Assembly: GCA_031277855.1 (NCBI GenBank)
Contig: JAITLO010000018.1
Coordinates: 1-64,000 of the forward strand
Reading direction: 5' to 3'
Length of the DNA: 64,000 bases
Origin: Acidovorax sp.
Lineage (GTDB): Bacteria > Pseudomonadota > Gammaproteobacteria > Burkholderiales > Burkholderiaceae_C
Positions 20,395-29,340 of the stretch are shown one piece after another. Each line of letters opens with the position of its first letter. The first letter of the stretch is position 1. A program made the translations under genes and the position numbers. The notes beneath the pieces are model-generated. The model was not told where the DNA came from, searched no databases, and worked only from the letters and a program-made list of their open reading frames with translations.

Positions 20395-21234
20395 ATGGCC
20401 ACCTACCGACTGGGCATCTTGGCTGCGGCTACGCTTTGCATAGCTGCCTATGCAGGCGTGGCAAGCGCTGCAGCCCCAAATAATGCACAAGACTGCGATA
20501 AGCCGGTCTACCTGACCTTTGACACCGGCCATATGGGCGTGGCCGATCTGGTGGCCGACGTGCTGCGCCGCCACCAGGTGCGGGTCACTTTTTTTGTTGC
20601 CAACGAGGCTACACAGCAAGGTGATGGCAGTCTGGGCCGGCACTGGGCACCCTGGTGGCAGGCCAGGGCCAAGGAAGGCCACCGCTTTGCCAGCCACACC
20701 TGGGACCATGTCTATTGGCGTGGTGACCAAGGTACGGCCACGGCCCCTGCGTTTCGCGTGCGGCCCTCGCAAGGGGCTGACAAAGACCAGACCACCACCA
20801 TGAGCGCGGCCCAGTACTGCGCGGAAATCCGCAAGTCCAGCGACTGGTTGCGCCAGACCACGGGCCAGGCGCCGCTGCCGCTGTGGCGGGCGCCGGGTGG
20901 CAAGACCTCGCCCCAGCTGCTGCAAGCGGCCGAGGCCTGTGGTTTCAAGCATGTGGGCTGGTCACCCGCAGGCTTTCTGGGCGATGAGCTGCCCAGCGAA
21001 AAATTCAGCAACCAGGCCCTGCTGCAACAGGCGCTGGCGCGCATACGCCCTGGCGATGTGCTGCTGGCTCATCTGGGCATTTGGTCGCGCAAAGACCCCT
21101 GGGCACCCGCCGTGCTCGAGCCCCTGATCGTGGGCCTGCAGGCCAAGGGATTTTGTTTTCGCACCCTGGACGCGCACCCCGACCTGCGCGCCTGGGTGCA
21201 AGCCCATGCGGGCGCTGCGGCAGTGAAGGAATGA
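20395..21234 (+). CDS. Exported NodB-type polysaccharide deacetylase with altered motif 1
   Basis: NodB-fold carbohydrate esterases remove acetyl groups from glycans using a metal held by Asp-His-His. A signal peptide covers residues 1-26. The metal-binding pair His101-xxx-His105 is present in ASHTWDH, and LWRAPGGK matches the third motif. The first motif reads YLTFDTGH, with Asp43 followed by Thr44, where the usual motif is TFDDG. One of the two Asp residues, normally a metal ligand, is therefore missing. Activity may be changed or may use another ligand. The protein has 279 residues. AGAGGAGG precedes the ATG. Confidence 0.82.
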   Translation: MATYRLGILAAATLCIAAYAGVASAAAPNNAQDCDKPVYLTFDTGHMGVADLVADVLRRHQVRVTFFVANEATQQGDGSLGRHWAPWWQARAKEGHRFASHTWDHVYWRGDQGTATAPAFRVRPSQGADKDQTTTMSAAQYCAEIRKSSDWLRQTTGQAPLPLWRAPGGKTSPQLLQAAEACGFKHVGWSPAGFLGDELPSEKFSNQALLQQALARIRPGDVLLAHLGIWSRKDPWAPAVLEPLIVGLQAKGFCFRTLDAHPDLRAWVQAHAGAAAVKE

Positions 21235-21235
21235 C

Positions 21236-22222
21236 ATGGTGTGGGAGACATTGTCCCAATGGTTTGGCCAGGCCCAACAAGGCCTGTATGAGGGCGTGGT
21301 TCAACCGGCGCTCTACCACCTGGGCATGGCCAGTTGGATGGAGGACGCCTTTGATGCCACCGGCTGGTTGCTGGTGGGGTTGATTCAGCTGGTGGTGCTG
21401 GTGGGGTTGATAGGGCCGTTGCAGCGCTGGCGGCCAGTGGAAGCGGTGAGCGACCACCAGTCCGTGCGTGTGGATGTGCTCTACACCCTGGTGCACCGCC
21501 TGGGCCTGTTCCGCCTGGGCCTGTTCTTTACGCTGGACCCGGTCTGGGATGCCCTGTTCGGGCGCCTGCATGTCTGGGGCATGCCCAGCTTGCAGCTGGA
21601 AGACCTGTGGCCGGGTGTGACCGATGTGGCCTGGGTCAGCTTCATCCTCTATCTGCTGGTGTTTGATCTAGTGGATTACTGGATTCACCGGGGCCAGCAC
21701 AGCTGGGGTTGGTGGTGGAAGCTGCATGCGCTGCACCACTCGCAGCGGCAGATGACCATGTGGAGCGACAACCGCAACCACCTGCTCGATGACGTGGTGC
21801 GCGACAGCATCATCGTCATCGTGGCCCAGCTGATTGGCGTGCAGCCGGCGCAGTTTGTGGCCCTGGTGGCGCTGACCCAGTTGAGCGAGAGTTTCCAGCA
21901 TGCCAATTTGCGCCTGTGGTTTGGCAGTGTGGGCGAGCGCCTGTGGGTCAGCCCGCGTTTTCATCGCCGCCACCACACCATAGGCATAGGCCACGAGGCC
22001 CATGCTTCGGTGCGCAACCGCAAGGCCCGGGGCAACAACTTTGGCGTGTTGCTACCCTGGTGGGACATGTTGTGGGGCACGGCCAATTTCGAGCTGCGCT
22101 GGGATCCCACGGGTGTGCGTGACCAGGTCCAGCCCAATGCCCAGGGCCAGCTGCGTGACTATGGCCGAGGCTTTTGGTCCCAGCAGTGGAAAGGCCTGCT
22201 GCGTTTGGTGAACCGGGCCTGA
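21236..22222 (+). CDS. Sterol desaturase/fatty acid hydroxylase family membrane protein
   Basis: This family uses a di-iron centre held by histidine boxes to hydroxylate or desaturate lipids in the membrane. The boxes are visible: HRGQH at residues 151-155, HALHH at 164-168, and HRRHH followed by a later His near residue 240. Several membrane helices surround them (WLLVGLIQLVVLVGLIGPL, WVSFILYLLVFDLVDYW). The protein has 328 residues. The ATG lies one base behind the stop of the deacetylase gene, so the two are very probably co-translated. The lipid substrate is unknown. Confidence 0.85.
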   Translation: MVWETLSQWFGQAQQGLYEGVVQPALYHLGMASWMEDAFDATGWLLVGLIQLVVLVGLIGPLQRWRPVEAVSDHQSVRVDVLYTLVHRLGLFRLGLFFTLDPVWDALFGRLHVWGMPSLQLEDLWPGVTDVAWVSFILYLLVFDLVDYWIHRGQHSWGWWWKLHALHHSQRQMTMWSDNRNHLLDDVVRDSIIVIVAQLIGVQPAQFVALVALTQLSESFQHANLRLWFGSVGERLWVSPRFHRRHHTIGIGHEAHASVRNRKARGNNFGVLLPWWDMLWGTANFELRWDPTGVRDQVQPNAQGQLRDYGRGFWSQQWKGLLRLVNRA

Positions 22223-22250
22223 GCCTACTGGCCAGAGGCTGGCTGGCGCT

Positions 22251-23081
22251 ATGCTCGCGGCCATGAATCTGCTGCTCACCTCTTTGGCGCAGGCCCTGGG
22301 CCAGTGCCTGCATCGCAAGGTCATTGCCTGGTCGCTGCTGCCTTTGTTGCTGATGGCCTTGCTGGCCGTGCTGCTGTCCTGGTGGCTGTGGCAGCCTGCT
22401 TTGCTCTGGACGGTGCAGGCCCTGGAAGGCGTGAGCTGGCTGGGTGGCATGTGGAGCTGGTTGCAGCAGCAAGGCTGGGGCTGGGGTGTAGACCTGTTCG
22501 CGGCAGTGTTGCTGGTCTTGGTGAGTACGGCCGTGCTGGTGCTGCTGGCCTTGCTGCTGGTGTCGCTGTGCATGACGCCACAACTGGTGGAGTGGGTGGC
22601 GCAGCGGCGTTTCCCGGAGCTGGAACGCAAGCAGGGAGGGCCCTGGTGGCGGGCGCTGGGCTGGGCCATGGGCTCCACGTTGGCGGCCTTGCTGGCGTTG
22701 GTGCTCAGCATGCCGCTGTGGCTGATTCCGCCGCTGGTGTTGGTGCTGCCACCGCTGATCTGGGGCTGGCTGACCTACCGCGTCATGGCCTTTGATGCGC
22801 TGGCCGAGCATGCCAGTCAGGCCGAGCGCCAGACATTGTTTGCCCGCCATCGCATGTCGCTGTTGTGCATGGGCGTGGTGTGCGGGGTGCTGGGGGCGGC
22901 GCCCAGCGTGGTGTGGGCTTCGGGCGTGGTGTTTGTGGCCTTGTTCTGGGTGCTGGTGCCGCTGGCCATCTGGATTTACGCCCTGGTGTTTGTGTTTTCC
23001 TCGCTGTGGTTTGCACATTTCTGTCTGGCCGCACTGGCACAGCTGCGCCAGCAAGAGGCGCAAATCCATACGGCCCACTGA
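22251..23081 (+). CDS. EI24-domain integral membrane protein
   Basis: The 276-residue protein has about six hydrophobic helices, beginning with VIAWSLLPLLLMALLAVLLSW. The region after the first pair contains MTPQLVEWVAQRRFPELER, which fits the EI24/CysZ-like family (PF07264). CysZ members carry sulfate, but this branch in Burkholderiales has no proven function. Two starts are possible, ATG 22251 and ATG 22263. It is the last gene before the glnA regulatory region, and 28 bases separate it from the hydroxylase gene. Confidence 0.75.
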   Translation: MLAAMNLLLTSLAQALGQCLHRKVIAWSLLPLLLMALLAVLLSWWLWQPALLWTVQALEGVSWLGGMWSWLQQQGWGWGVDLFAAVLLVLVSTAVLVLLALLLVSLCMTPQLVEWVAQRRFPELERKQGGPWWRALGWAMGSTLAALLALVLSMPLWLIPPLVLVLPPLIWGWLTYRVMAFDALAEHASQAERQTLFARHRMSLLCMGVVCGVLGAAPSVVWASGVVFVALFWVLVPLAIWIYALVFVFSSLWFAHFCLAALAQLRQQEAQIHTAH

Positions 23082-23207
23082 GCTTGGTGGAGGAATCGCT
23101 GAATCCGGTGGCGGCAGTGAAAAAACCATGGCCTGCCCCGCTACACTCACGGGCTGTGGATGTCGGCCCTGAACAAGTTTGCCGAATGCACTGTTTTGAT
23201 GCGCAAT

Positions 23208-23224
23208 TGCACCAAAATGGTGCA
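23208..23224 (+). promoter_or_regulatory. NtrC binding site 1 (upstream enhancer of glnA)
   Basis: TGCACC-AAAAT-GGTGCA is a perfect inverted repeat matching the established NtrC operator TGCACC-N5-GGTGCA. It is centred about 135 bases before the predicted glnA transcription start. A weaker half-matching site, TGCACT-N5-GATGCG, lies 21 bases upstream at 23187-23203. Confidence 0.9.
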
Positions 23225-23256
23225 TATCAATTCGCATTGCAAGAGGCGTACAGATT

Positions 23257-23273
23257 TGCACCGATTTGGTGAT
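23257..23273 (+). promoter_or_regulatory. NtrC binding site 2
   Basis: TGCACC-GATTT-GGTGAT matches the NtrC operator in 11 of 12 fixed positions. It is 49 bases (centre to centre) downstream of site 1 and about 85 bases before the predicted transcription start, the usual place for an enhancer-bound activator of a sigma-54 promoter. Confidence 0.85.
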
Positions 23274-23325
23274 ATTTGGGCCGACAGTGGTGCCCCGCCA
23301 GCCGAGCCAGGTGGTGGCGCAAGCT

Positions 23326-23339
23326 GGCATGCATTCTGC
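23326..23339 (+). promoter_or_regulatory. Sigma-54 promoter of glnA
   Basis: CTGGCAT-GCATT-CTGCTT has the invariant GG and GC of sigma-54 promoters separated by exactly ten bases, and matches the consensus TGGCAC-N5-TTGC at most positions. Transcription should begin near 23350, about 37 bases before the glnA start codon. With the two NtrC sites upstream this makes a complete nitrogen-regulated promoter. Confidence 0.82.
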
Positions 23340-23386
23340 TTTACATCCCCCGTACATTTACCAAGCGCTTTTCCAGGAGAGACCTG

Positions 23387-24802
23387 ATGGCTAAGACCGT
23401 TGCAGACGTGATGAACATGGTGGAGGAAAACGAGGTCAAGTTTGTCGACCTGCGCTTCACCGATACCCGTGGCAAGGAACAGCACGTGACCGTGCCCCTG
23501 TCGCACTTTGATGAGGACAAGTTCACGTCGGGCCACGCCTTCGACGGCTCCTCGGTCGCTGGCTGGAAGGGCATTGAAGCGTCGGACATGCTCTTGATGC
23601 CCGATCCCAACACCGCCAACATCGACCCCTTCTTTGAAGAGACCACGCTGATCCTGCAGTGCGATGTGATCGAGCCCGGTGACGGCAAGGCCTATGACCG
23701 CGATCCCCGCTCGGTGGCCAAGCGCGCCGAAGCCTATCTGAAGGCCTCCGGCCTGGGCGACACCGCCTTCTTCGGTCCCGAGCCCGAGTTCTTCATCTTC
23801 GACGGCGTGCGTTGGGGCACCGAGCCCCACAACCCCTTCTTCGAAATCGAAGAATACGAAGCCCCCTGGAACAGCGGCACCAAGTTCGAAACCGGCAACC
23901 GTGGCCACCGTCCACGTACCAAGGGCGGCTATTTCCCCGTGCCTCCCGTGGACAGCACCCAGGACATGCGCGCCGAAATGTCGCTGGTTCTGGAATCCCT
24001 GGGCATCCCCGTCGAGGTGTTCCACCACGAAGTGGGCGGCGCCGGCCAGAACGAGCTGGGCACCCGTTTCTCCACCCTGGTGGAGCGTGCCGACTGGACG
24101 CAGCTGCAAAAGTACGTGATCTGGAACGTGGCTAACACCTACGGCAAGACCGCGACCTTCATGCCCAAGCCTTACTCGGGTGACAACGGCTCCGGTATGC
24201 ACGTGCACCAGTCCGTGTGGAAGGATGGCAAAAACCTGTTCGCCGGCGACGGCTATGCCGGTCTGTCCGACTTCGCGCTGTACTACATCGGCGGCATCAT
24301 CAAGCACGCCCGTGCCCTGAACGCCATCACCAACCCCGGAACCAACTCGTACAAGCGCCTGGTGCCCGGCTTTGAAGCCCCGGTGAAGCTGGCTTACTCG
24401 GCCAAGAATCGCTCGGCCTCCATCCGTATCCCTTACGTGAGCAATCCCAAGGGCCGCCGTGTGGAAGCCCGTTTCCCCGATCCGCTGATGAACCCCTACC
24501 TGGGTTTTGCCGCGCTGCTGATGGCCGGCCTGGACGGTGTGGAAAACAAGATCCATCCCGGTGAAGCCGCCACCAAGGACCTCTACCACCTGCCTCCGGA
24601 AGAAGACAAGCTGGTGCCCACCGTCTGCCACAGCCTGGATCAGGCTCTGGAAGCCCTGGACGCCGACCGTGCCTTCCTGACCAAGGGCGGCGTGTTCAGC
24701 GACGCCATGATCGACGCCTACATCGAGCTGAAGATGGGCGAGGTGACCCGTTTCCGCCAGGCCGTGCACCCTGTGGAATACGATATGTACTACTCGCTGT
24801 AA
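23387..24802 (+). CDS. glnA: Glutamine synthetase type I
   Basis: GlnA makes glutamine from glutamate, ammonia and ATP and is the main entry point for ammonium. The 471-residue protein is a GSI-beta enzyme: the substrate latch region, [18 protein letters not shown] and the adenylylation loop [10 protein letters not shown] are present. The target tyrosine is Tyr400, so control by the adenylyltransferase GlnE is expected. ATG 23387 sits behind CAGGAGAGA. Upstream are two NtrC sites and a sigma-54 promoter; ntrB and ntrC lie downstream. A strong terminator follows the gene, so ntrBC may depend on read-through or their own promoter. Confidence 0.98.
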   Translation: MAKTVADVMNMVEENEVKFVDLRFTDTRGKEQHVTVPLSHFDEDKFTSGHAFDGSSVAGWKGIEASDMLLMPDPNTANIDPFFEETTLILQCDVIEPGDGKAYDRDPRSVAKRAEAYLKASGLGDTAFFGPEPEFFIFDGVRWGTEPHNPFFEIEEYEAPWNSGTKFETGNRGHRPRTKGGYFPVPPVDSTQDMRAEMSLVLESLGIPVEVFHHEVGGAGQNELGTRFSTLVERADWTQLQKYVIWNVANTYGKTATFMPKPYSGDNGSGMHVHQSVWKDGKNLFAGDGYAGLSDFALYYIGGIIKHARALNAITNPGTNSYKRLVPGFEAPVKLAYSAKNRSASIRIPYVSNPKGRRVEARFPDPLMNPYLGFAALLMAGLDGVENKIHPGEAATKDLYHLPPEEDKLVPTVCHSLDQALEALDADRAFLTKGGVFSDAMIDAYIELKMGEVTRFRQAVHPVEYDMYYSL

Positions 24803-24849
24803 GAGCGCAGGGTTTGGCAGGCGTCCATCACGCCTGCAGCCCATGGATG

Positions 24850-24874
24850 AAAGGCGGCCTTGGCCGCCTTTCTT
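24850..24874 (+). terminator. Intrinsic terminator behind glnA
   Basis: AAAGGCGGCC (24850-24859) pairs perfectly with GGCCGCCTTT (24862-24871), and the downstream strand reads TTTCTT. It lies 48 bases behind the glnA stop and would separate high-level glnA transcription from the ntrBC genes. Confidence 0.85.
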
Positions 24875-24948
24875 GCGTTCTGCAGCAGGGCTTCCATGCG
24901 AGCATGGCCTACACGGCGGCCCCCTGGCTGTCTTGCAAGGAGGGCGGT

Positions 24949-25422
24949 ATGGGGCAGAAAACCGGCCGGGTGCTGTGGCTGGCTGTGTGCTGGGGTGCCA
25001 GCGCAGCAGCGGTTGCGCAAAACATCTATCGCTGCGGCAATGAATACACCAACCAGGCCCGCAGCGCCAAGGAGCGGGACTGCAAGCTGGTGCAGGGCGG
25101 GCAGCTCACCATCGTCCATGGTGCGGGTGGCGGCAGCCGTGCTGCAACTCCGTCGCCAGCCCCAATCTCTCCACGGCCGAATGAGGCCCAGCGCGCCCGT
25201 GACAGCGACGCCAGGGCTATTTTGCAGGCGGAGCTGGGCAAGGCACAGGCGGAGCTGGCCAGGCTGCAGGCAGAGTACAACGACGGCAACCCGCAGCGCT
25301 CGGCCTTGGAGCTGCGCAATCCCCAGGGCTATCTGCAACGGGTGGATGCACTCCAGGCCGATATGGCACGCCAGCAAGGCGATATCGCCAGCATTCAACG
25401 TGAACTGAACCGCCTGCCGTGA
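24949..25422 (+). CDS. DUF4124-type exported protein with C-terminal coiled coil
   Basis: The 157-residue protein has a signal peptide (VLWLAVCWGASAAAVAQ) followed directly by IYRCGNEYTNQ, the typical start of DUF4124 proteins, small periplasmic proteins of unknown function. The second half is rich in Ala, Gln, Glu and Leu with heptad-like spacing (LQAELGKAQAELARLQAEY), so it probably forms a coiled coil. ATG 24949 is preceded by the near-perfect site AAGGAGG; an upstream in-frame ATG at 24814 overlaps the terminator and is rejected. A DUF4124 gene between glnA and ntrB is common in related genomes but its link with nitrogen control is unproven. Confidence 0.82.
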   Translation: MGQKTGRVLWLAVCWGASAAAVAQNIYRCGNEYTNQARSAKERDCKLVQGGQLTIVHGAGGGSRAATPSPAPISPRPNEAQRARDSDARAILQAELGKAQAELARLQAEYNDGNPQRSALELRNPQGYLQRVDALQADMARQQGDIASIQRELNRLP

Positions 25423-25525
25423 TTCCTGCGGATAATGAAGCTCCGCGCGCTCCCAATGGGCGCACCATGCTCTTGTTTTGATATGAACCAACCCAGGCCA
25501 GGCATTGGGCTTGCTTGGCAGCTGC

Positions 25526-26596
25526 ATGACATTTATGCAATCGAATGCTGAGCGCTTTGTCTCGCTGGACATGCTGTCGACTTTGGCAGTGGTGCTGAAC
25601 CGCCAGGGGGCGGTGGTGTTTGCGAATGCCGCGCTGGAGACCACCTTGGGCATGTCGCGGCGCATGCTGGAAGGGGGACGTTTTTCCTTCTTTTTTGCCC
25701 AGCCCGCATTGCTGGACAGCGCCCTGGCCGGCGGCAAGGGGCTGGACTACGCCGCCATGCGTTTTGACACCAGCCTGGTGCGGCCGGTGCAAGAGCCGTT
25801 GGCGGTGCATGTCACCGTCAGCCCGCTGGAGGACAGCGGCGAGGTGCTGCTGGAGCTGTGGGTGCTGGACCAGCAAGTGCGCCAGGACCGCGAGGAGCGC
25901 CTGGTGGAGCAAGCGGCAGCCAACAAGGAGCTGGTGCGTAATCTGGCCCATGAAATCAAAAACCCGCTGGGAGGCATACGCGGCGCGGCCCAGCTGCTGG
26001 AGATGGAGCTGGATAGCCGCGAGCTCAAGGAATACACCCAGGTCATCATCCACGAGGCCGATCGGCTGCAAAGCCTGGTGGACAGGCTGCTGGCCCCGCA
26101 CCGCCATCCGCACCTGGTGGGCGACGTCAACATCCACGAGGTTTGCGAGCGCGTGCGCTCCCTGGTGCTGGTGGAGTACCCGCAGGGCCTGCGCATTCAG
26201 CGTGATTACGATATTTCCATTCCCGAATTTCGGGGGGACCGAGCCCAACTCATTCAGGCCTTGCTGAACATTGTGCAAAACGCGGCCCAGGTACTGTCGG
26301 AGCAGATTACCCAGGGACATGCCCAGATTACGCTGCGAACCCGGGTGGCCCGACAAGTAACGATTGGTCGCCAGCGCTATAAGCTGGCATTGGAATTGCA
26401 TGTGATTGACAACGGACCGGGCGTGCCTGAGCACATCAAGGAGCGGATTTTTTATCCGCTGGTGACAGGCCGGGATGGGGGATCGGGTCTGGGCTTGCCG
26501 CTGGCACAGACTTTTGTGCAGCGTCACCATGGACTGATCGAGTGCGACAGCAGCCCAGGGCGCACCGATTTCCGCATCCTCATCCCGCTGCCTTGA
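25526..26596 (+). CDS. glnL: Nitrogen regulation sensor kinase NtrB (GlnL)
   Basis: NtrB phosphorylates or dephosphorylates NtrC in response to the PII protein and so reports nitrogen status. It has an N-terminal PAS domain (residues about 10-115), a HisKA domain with phospho-acceptor His142 in NLAHEIKNPLGG, and an HATPase domain with N box LLNIVQNAAQ, G1 box DNGPGVPE and G2 box GSGLGLPLAQ. No membrane helix is present, as expected for a cytosolic sensor. The protein has 356 residues from ATG 25526; ATG 25505 and ATG 25535 are alternatives. ntrC starts 38 bases downstream. Confidence 0.93.
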   Translation: MTFMQSNAERFVSLDMLSTLAVVLNRQGAVVFANAALETTLGMSRRMLEGGRFSFFFAQPALLDSALAGGKGLDYAAMRFDTSLVRPVQEPLAVHVTVSPLEDSGEVLLELWVLDQQVRQDREERLVEQAAANKELVRNLAHEIKNPLGGIRGAAQLLEMELDSRELKEYTQVIIHEADRLQSLVDRLLAPHRHPHLVGDVNIHEVCERVRSLVLVEYPQGLRIQRDYDISIPEFRGDRAQLIQALLNIVQNAAQVLSEQITQGHAQITLRTRVARQVTIGRQRYKLALELHVIDNGPGVPEHIKERIFYPLVTGRDGGSGLGLPLAQTFVQRHHGLIECDSSPGRTDFRILIPLP

Positions 26597-26634
26597 GGTC
26601 CTGGTATTCACATAGAGAGAAGGGTTTAGCCAAC

Positions 26635-28188
26635 ATGAAGCCGATCTGGATAGTAGATGACGACCCCTCGATCCGCTTCGTCCTGGAAAAGGCCTTGGCA
26701 CGCGACAGCCTGTCCACACGCAGCTTCACCAATCCGCGTGAGGTGCTGGAGGCCCTGGACGCATTGCCCCCGGGCGACCCGGAGCGCCAGGGCCCGCAGG
26801 TGCTGGTCAGCGACATCCGCATGCCTGGCGGCACCGGCCTGCAATTGCTGGAGCAGGTGAGGGCGCAAGACCCCGAGCTGCCCGTCATCATCATGACGGC
26901 CTACTCTGATCTGGACAGCGCGGTCTCCGCCTTCCAAAGCGGGGCCTTTGAATACCTGCCCAAGCCCTTTGATCTGCCCAAGGCCGTGGCGCTGATCCGG
27001 CGCGCGGCAGAAGAAAACAACCGCGAGCTGGTCAGCGAAGAAGGCCAGTCCGCCGTGCCGGAGATGCTGGGCCAGGCCCCTGCCATGCAGGATGTTTTCC
27101 GTGCCATAGGCCGCTTGAGCCAAAGCCAGGTGACGGTGTTGATCACTGGCGAATCCGGCGCCGGCAAGGAACTGGTGGCGCGGGCTTTGCACCGCCACTC
27201 GCCCGTGGCCAGCGGCCCGTTCGTGGCCATCAACACGGCAGCCATTCCCAGGGATTTGCTGGAGTCCGAGCTGTTCGGTCATGAGCGCGGCGCTTTTACC
27301 GGCGCGCAAACGCAGCGGCGCGGCCGCTTTGAGCAGGCCGAGGGCGGGACCTTGTTCCTGGATGAAATCGGCGACATGCCTTTCGAGCTGCAGACGCGTT
27401 TGCTGCGCGTGCTGTCGGACGGGCATTTCTACCGCGTGGGCGGGCACTCCGCCGTCAAAACCCATGTGCGGGTGATTGCCGCTACCCACCAGGACCTGGA
27501 ACAGCGCGTGCGGGATGGGGGCTTTCGAGAGGATTTGTACCATCGCCTGAATGTGATCCGCCTGCGCCTGCCCTCGCTGCGCGAGCGTGCCGAAGACATT
27601 CCCATGCTGGCACGCCATTTTCTGCAAAAAAGTGCCAAGCAACTAGGAGTGGAGCCCAAGCGTATAGCGCCAGAAGCGCTACAAAAACTGATGCAGTTCG
27701 GTTTTCCCGGCAATGTCCGCCAGTTGGAGAATATTTGCCACTGGCTGACGGTAATGGCGCCATCCCAGGTGATCTCCGTGCAAGACCTGCCGCCCGAGGT
27801 GCTGCACCTGCCCGCAGCATCTGCCGCACCTGCGATAGCGGCAACCCCGGCTGCGGCAGAACACGCTGTGGTGGCGTCGTCTGCGCTCAGCAGCGTGGCG
27901 CCCGTGGTGGCACCCTATGGCATGCCAGATGTGGAGGCCGTGGCCGCGCAAGCTGCTGCTGCGCTGTGGGACCAGGGCCTGGCAGAGGAGGCTACGCAGT
28001 TGCTGGCGGCAGGCCGTACCGATGTCTGGGACATGTTAACGCGCCGTGTGGAGTCGCAGCTGATCCGGGCTGCGTTGGATGTAACCCACGGCCGCCGCAT
28101 GGAAGCGGCCCAGCGCTTGGGCATAGGGCGCAACACCATCACCCGCAAAATCCAGGAACTGGGCCTGGAGGACACTGACGAGGCTTAA
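26635..28188 (+). CDS. glnG: Nitrogen response regulator NtrC (GlnG)
   Basis: NtrC is the enhancer-binding activator of sigma-54 promoters for nitrogen genes. The receiver domain has phospho-acceptor Asp60 (VSDIRMPGG) and Lys in LPKPFD. The AAA+ domain shows Walker A GESGAGKE (172-179), the sigma-54 contact loop GAFTGA (219-224) and Walker B LFLDEIGD. An Ala-rich linker of about 60 residues leads to a Fis-type helix-turn-helix ([19 protein letters not shown]). The total is 517 residues. Its probable operators are seen upstream of glnA at 23208 and 23257. Confidence 0.96.
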   Translation: MKPIWIVDDDPSIRFVLEKALARDSLSTRSFTNPREVLEALDALPPGDPERQGPQVLVSDIRMPGGTGLQLLEQVRAQDPELPVIIMTAYSDLDSAVSAFQSGAFEYLPKPFDLPKAVALIRRAAEENNRELVSEEGQSAVPEMLGQAPAMQDVFRAIGRLSQSQVTVLITGESGAGKELVARALHRHSPVASGPFVAINTAAIPRDLLESELFGHERGAFTGAQTQRRGRFEQAEGGTLFLDEIGDMPFELQTRLLRVLSDGHFYRVGGHSAVKTHVRVIAATHQDLEQRVRDGGFREDLYHRLNVIRLRLPSLRERAEDIPMLARHFLQKSAKQLGVEPKRIAPEALQKLMQFGFPGNVRQLENICHWLTVMAPSQVISVQDLPPEVLHLPAASAAPAIAATPAAAEHAVVASSALSSVAPVVAPYGMPDVEAVAAQAAAALWDQGLAEEATQLLAAGRTDVWDMLTRRVESQLIRAALDVTHGRRMEAAQRLGIGRNTITRKIQELGLEDTDEA

Positions 28189-28368
28189 AAGCAGGTGGCA
28201 GATGCAAAAAGTTCATACAAAAAATTACCATGCGTTACTCTTTTGTTCGCCATCTGTCCTTGCAGCGGTATGTCCTACATGGGGTGCAAGCGCATGCTGA
28301 CTTCAGGGTATTAGACGATTTTTCACAATAGCGGCTTTCTTGTTTTCCGCGCTGGGAGTCGTTGCTGC

Positions 28369-29313
28369 ATGGGCAAAGCCCTTTTATCGTTTGTTTGGTT
28401 TCCGTCGAGTCGTATGACGGAGCATGCCCCCCACAGTCTGCGTGCAGGAGGGGAAGCGCCCGAGCGTGCATCGCTGCGCTTCGGGCATGCCTCACCAGCA
28501 CCGGTGGCAGCCAAGCGCCATGCCCTCATGCCTTCTGTGCTCCATCGGCTGCGCTCAGGCAAGCTGGCGCAGCGGGAAGATGCCTTCTGGCATGCGGCAT
28601 TCAGCCACGAGCCGTATTACGCACCGGGCCGCAGCTATGACCAGTATCGCCCCGCCTATGCCCTGGGGTGGCAGGCTGCGTTCCACTATGCCGCTACCGA
28701 TTTCGCTGTGCTGGAAAGTGCGCTGGAGCATGATTGGCAGTCTGAAGACACCGGTAGCTTGCTGCCGTGGAGCCAGGTGCGTGCAGCGACCGAGGCAGCC
28801 TGGATACGCGGGCAGGCATATCTGCAGCATGGACGCGTTACGGGAATTACGGGCGATACGGCCCTGGTCGGCCGGCTGATAGGCAGCTTGCGCCTGCAAT
28901 TGCTGCAGGCCTCGGGCGATATGCATTGGCTGCTGCGCAGGGCAGAGCCTGCCTCTACGGCGTTTGTTTACCAGGTGGTGGAGCGCCATGCACACATGCT
29001 GGCCGAGCAGGCCAAGGCCTTGCCTTCAGGCCCGGCATGGGATTGGCGGGCGCCGTTGCGCCACCTGGGCGCATGCATGCAGCAAGGGCGTATGCGCTTG
29101 CTGCTTTGCTTGCGAGAGACGGACAGCGACCATTTGCTGCACCACGGCGCGCAACTGGAGGCGCGATTGCTGGCGGCTTACCAGGCATTGTTGGCCCTGG
29201 CGCTGCAGCCAGAGCCGCAGCAGCTGTTACAGCGCCAGGCCCACCAGCTCCAGCTGCACCATGACAAGCTGCAGTGGATGCGCCAGCACTGGTCGCATCG
29301 CTCCGAGGTCTAG
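28369..29313 (+). CDS. Hypothetical protein with a stress-type YDxYxPAY motif
   Basis: I cannot assign a function to this 314-residue soluble protein. Residues about 75-150 carry the pattern EPYYAPGRSYDQYRPAY, then W, then HDWQSEDTGSLLPW and later AAW. This pattern recurs in bacterial proteins of unknown function that I associate with general-stress loci. The C-terminal half is helical, rich in Leu, Gln and His, and ends basic. GGGAG lies ten bases before ATG 28369; ATG 28414 is an alternative. It stands alone, 180 bases behind ntrC and in tail-to-tail position with xth. Confidence 0.6.
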   Translation: MGKALLSFVWFPSSRMTEHAPHSLRAGGEAPERASLRFGHASPAPVAAKRHALMPSVLHRLRSGKLAQREDAFWHAAFSHEPYYAPGRSYDQYRPAYALGWQAAFHYAATDFAVLESALEHDWQSEDTGSLLPWSQVRAATEAAWIRGQAYLQHGRVTGITGDTALVGRLIGSLRLQLLQASGDMHWLLRRAEPASTAFVYQVVERHAHMLAEQAKALPSGPAWDWRAPLRHLGACMQQGRMRLLLCLRETDSDHLLHHGAQLEARLLAAYQALLALALQPEPQQLLQRQAHQLQLHHDKLQWMRQHWSHRSEV

Positions 29314-29340
29314 CGCCCGCGCGCGCAGGGGCTTGGCCGC

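Noticed and set aside
19150-20952. 600-codon minus-strand frame opposite the beta-propeller gene
   Set aside because: The plus strand encodes a signal peptide and recognised repeats; the minus frame is a low-complexity shadow.
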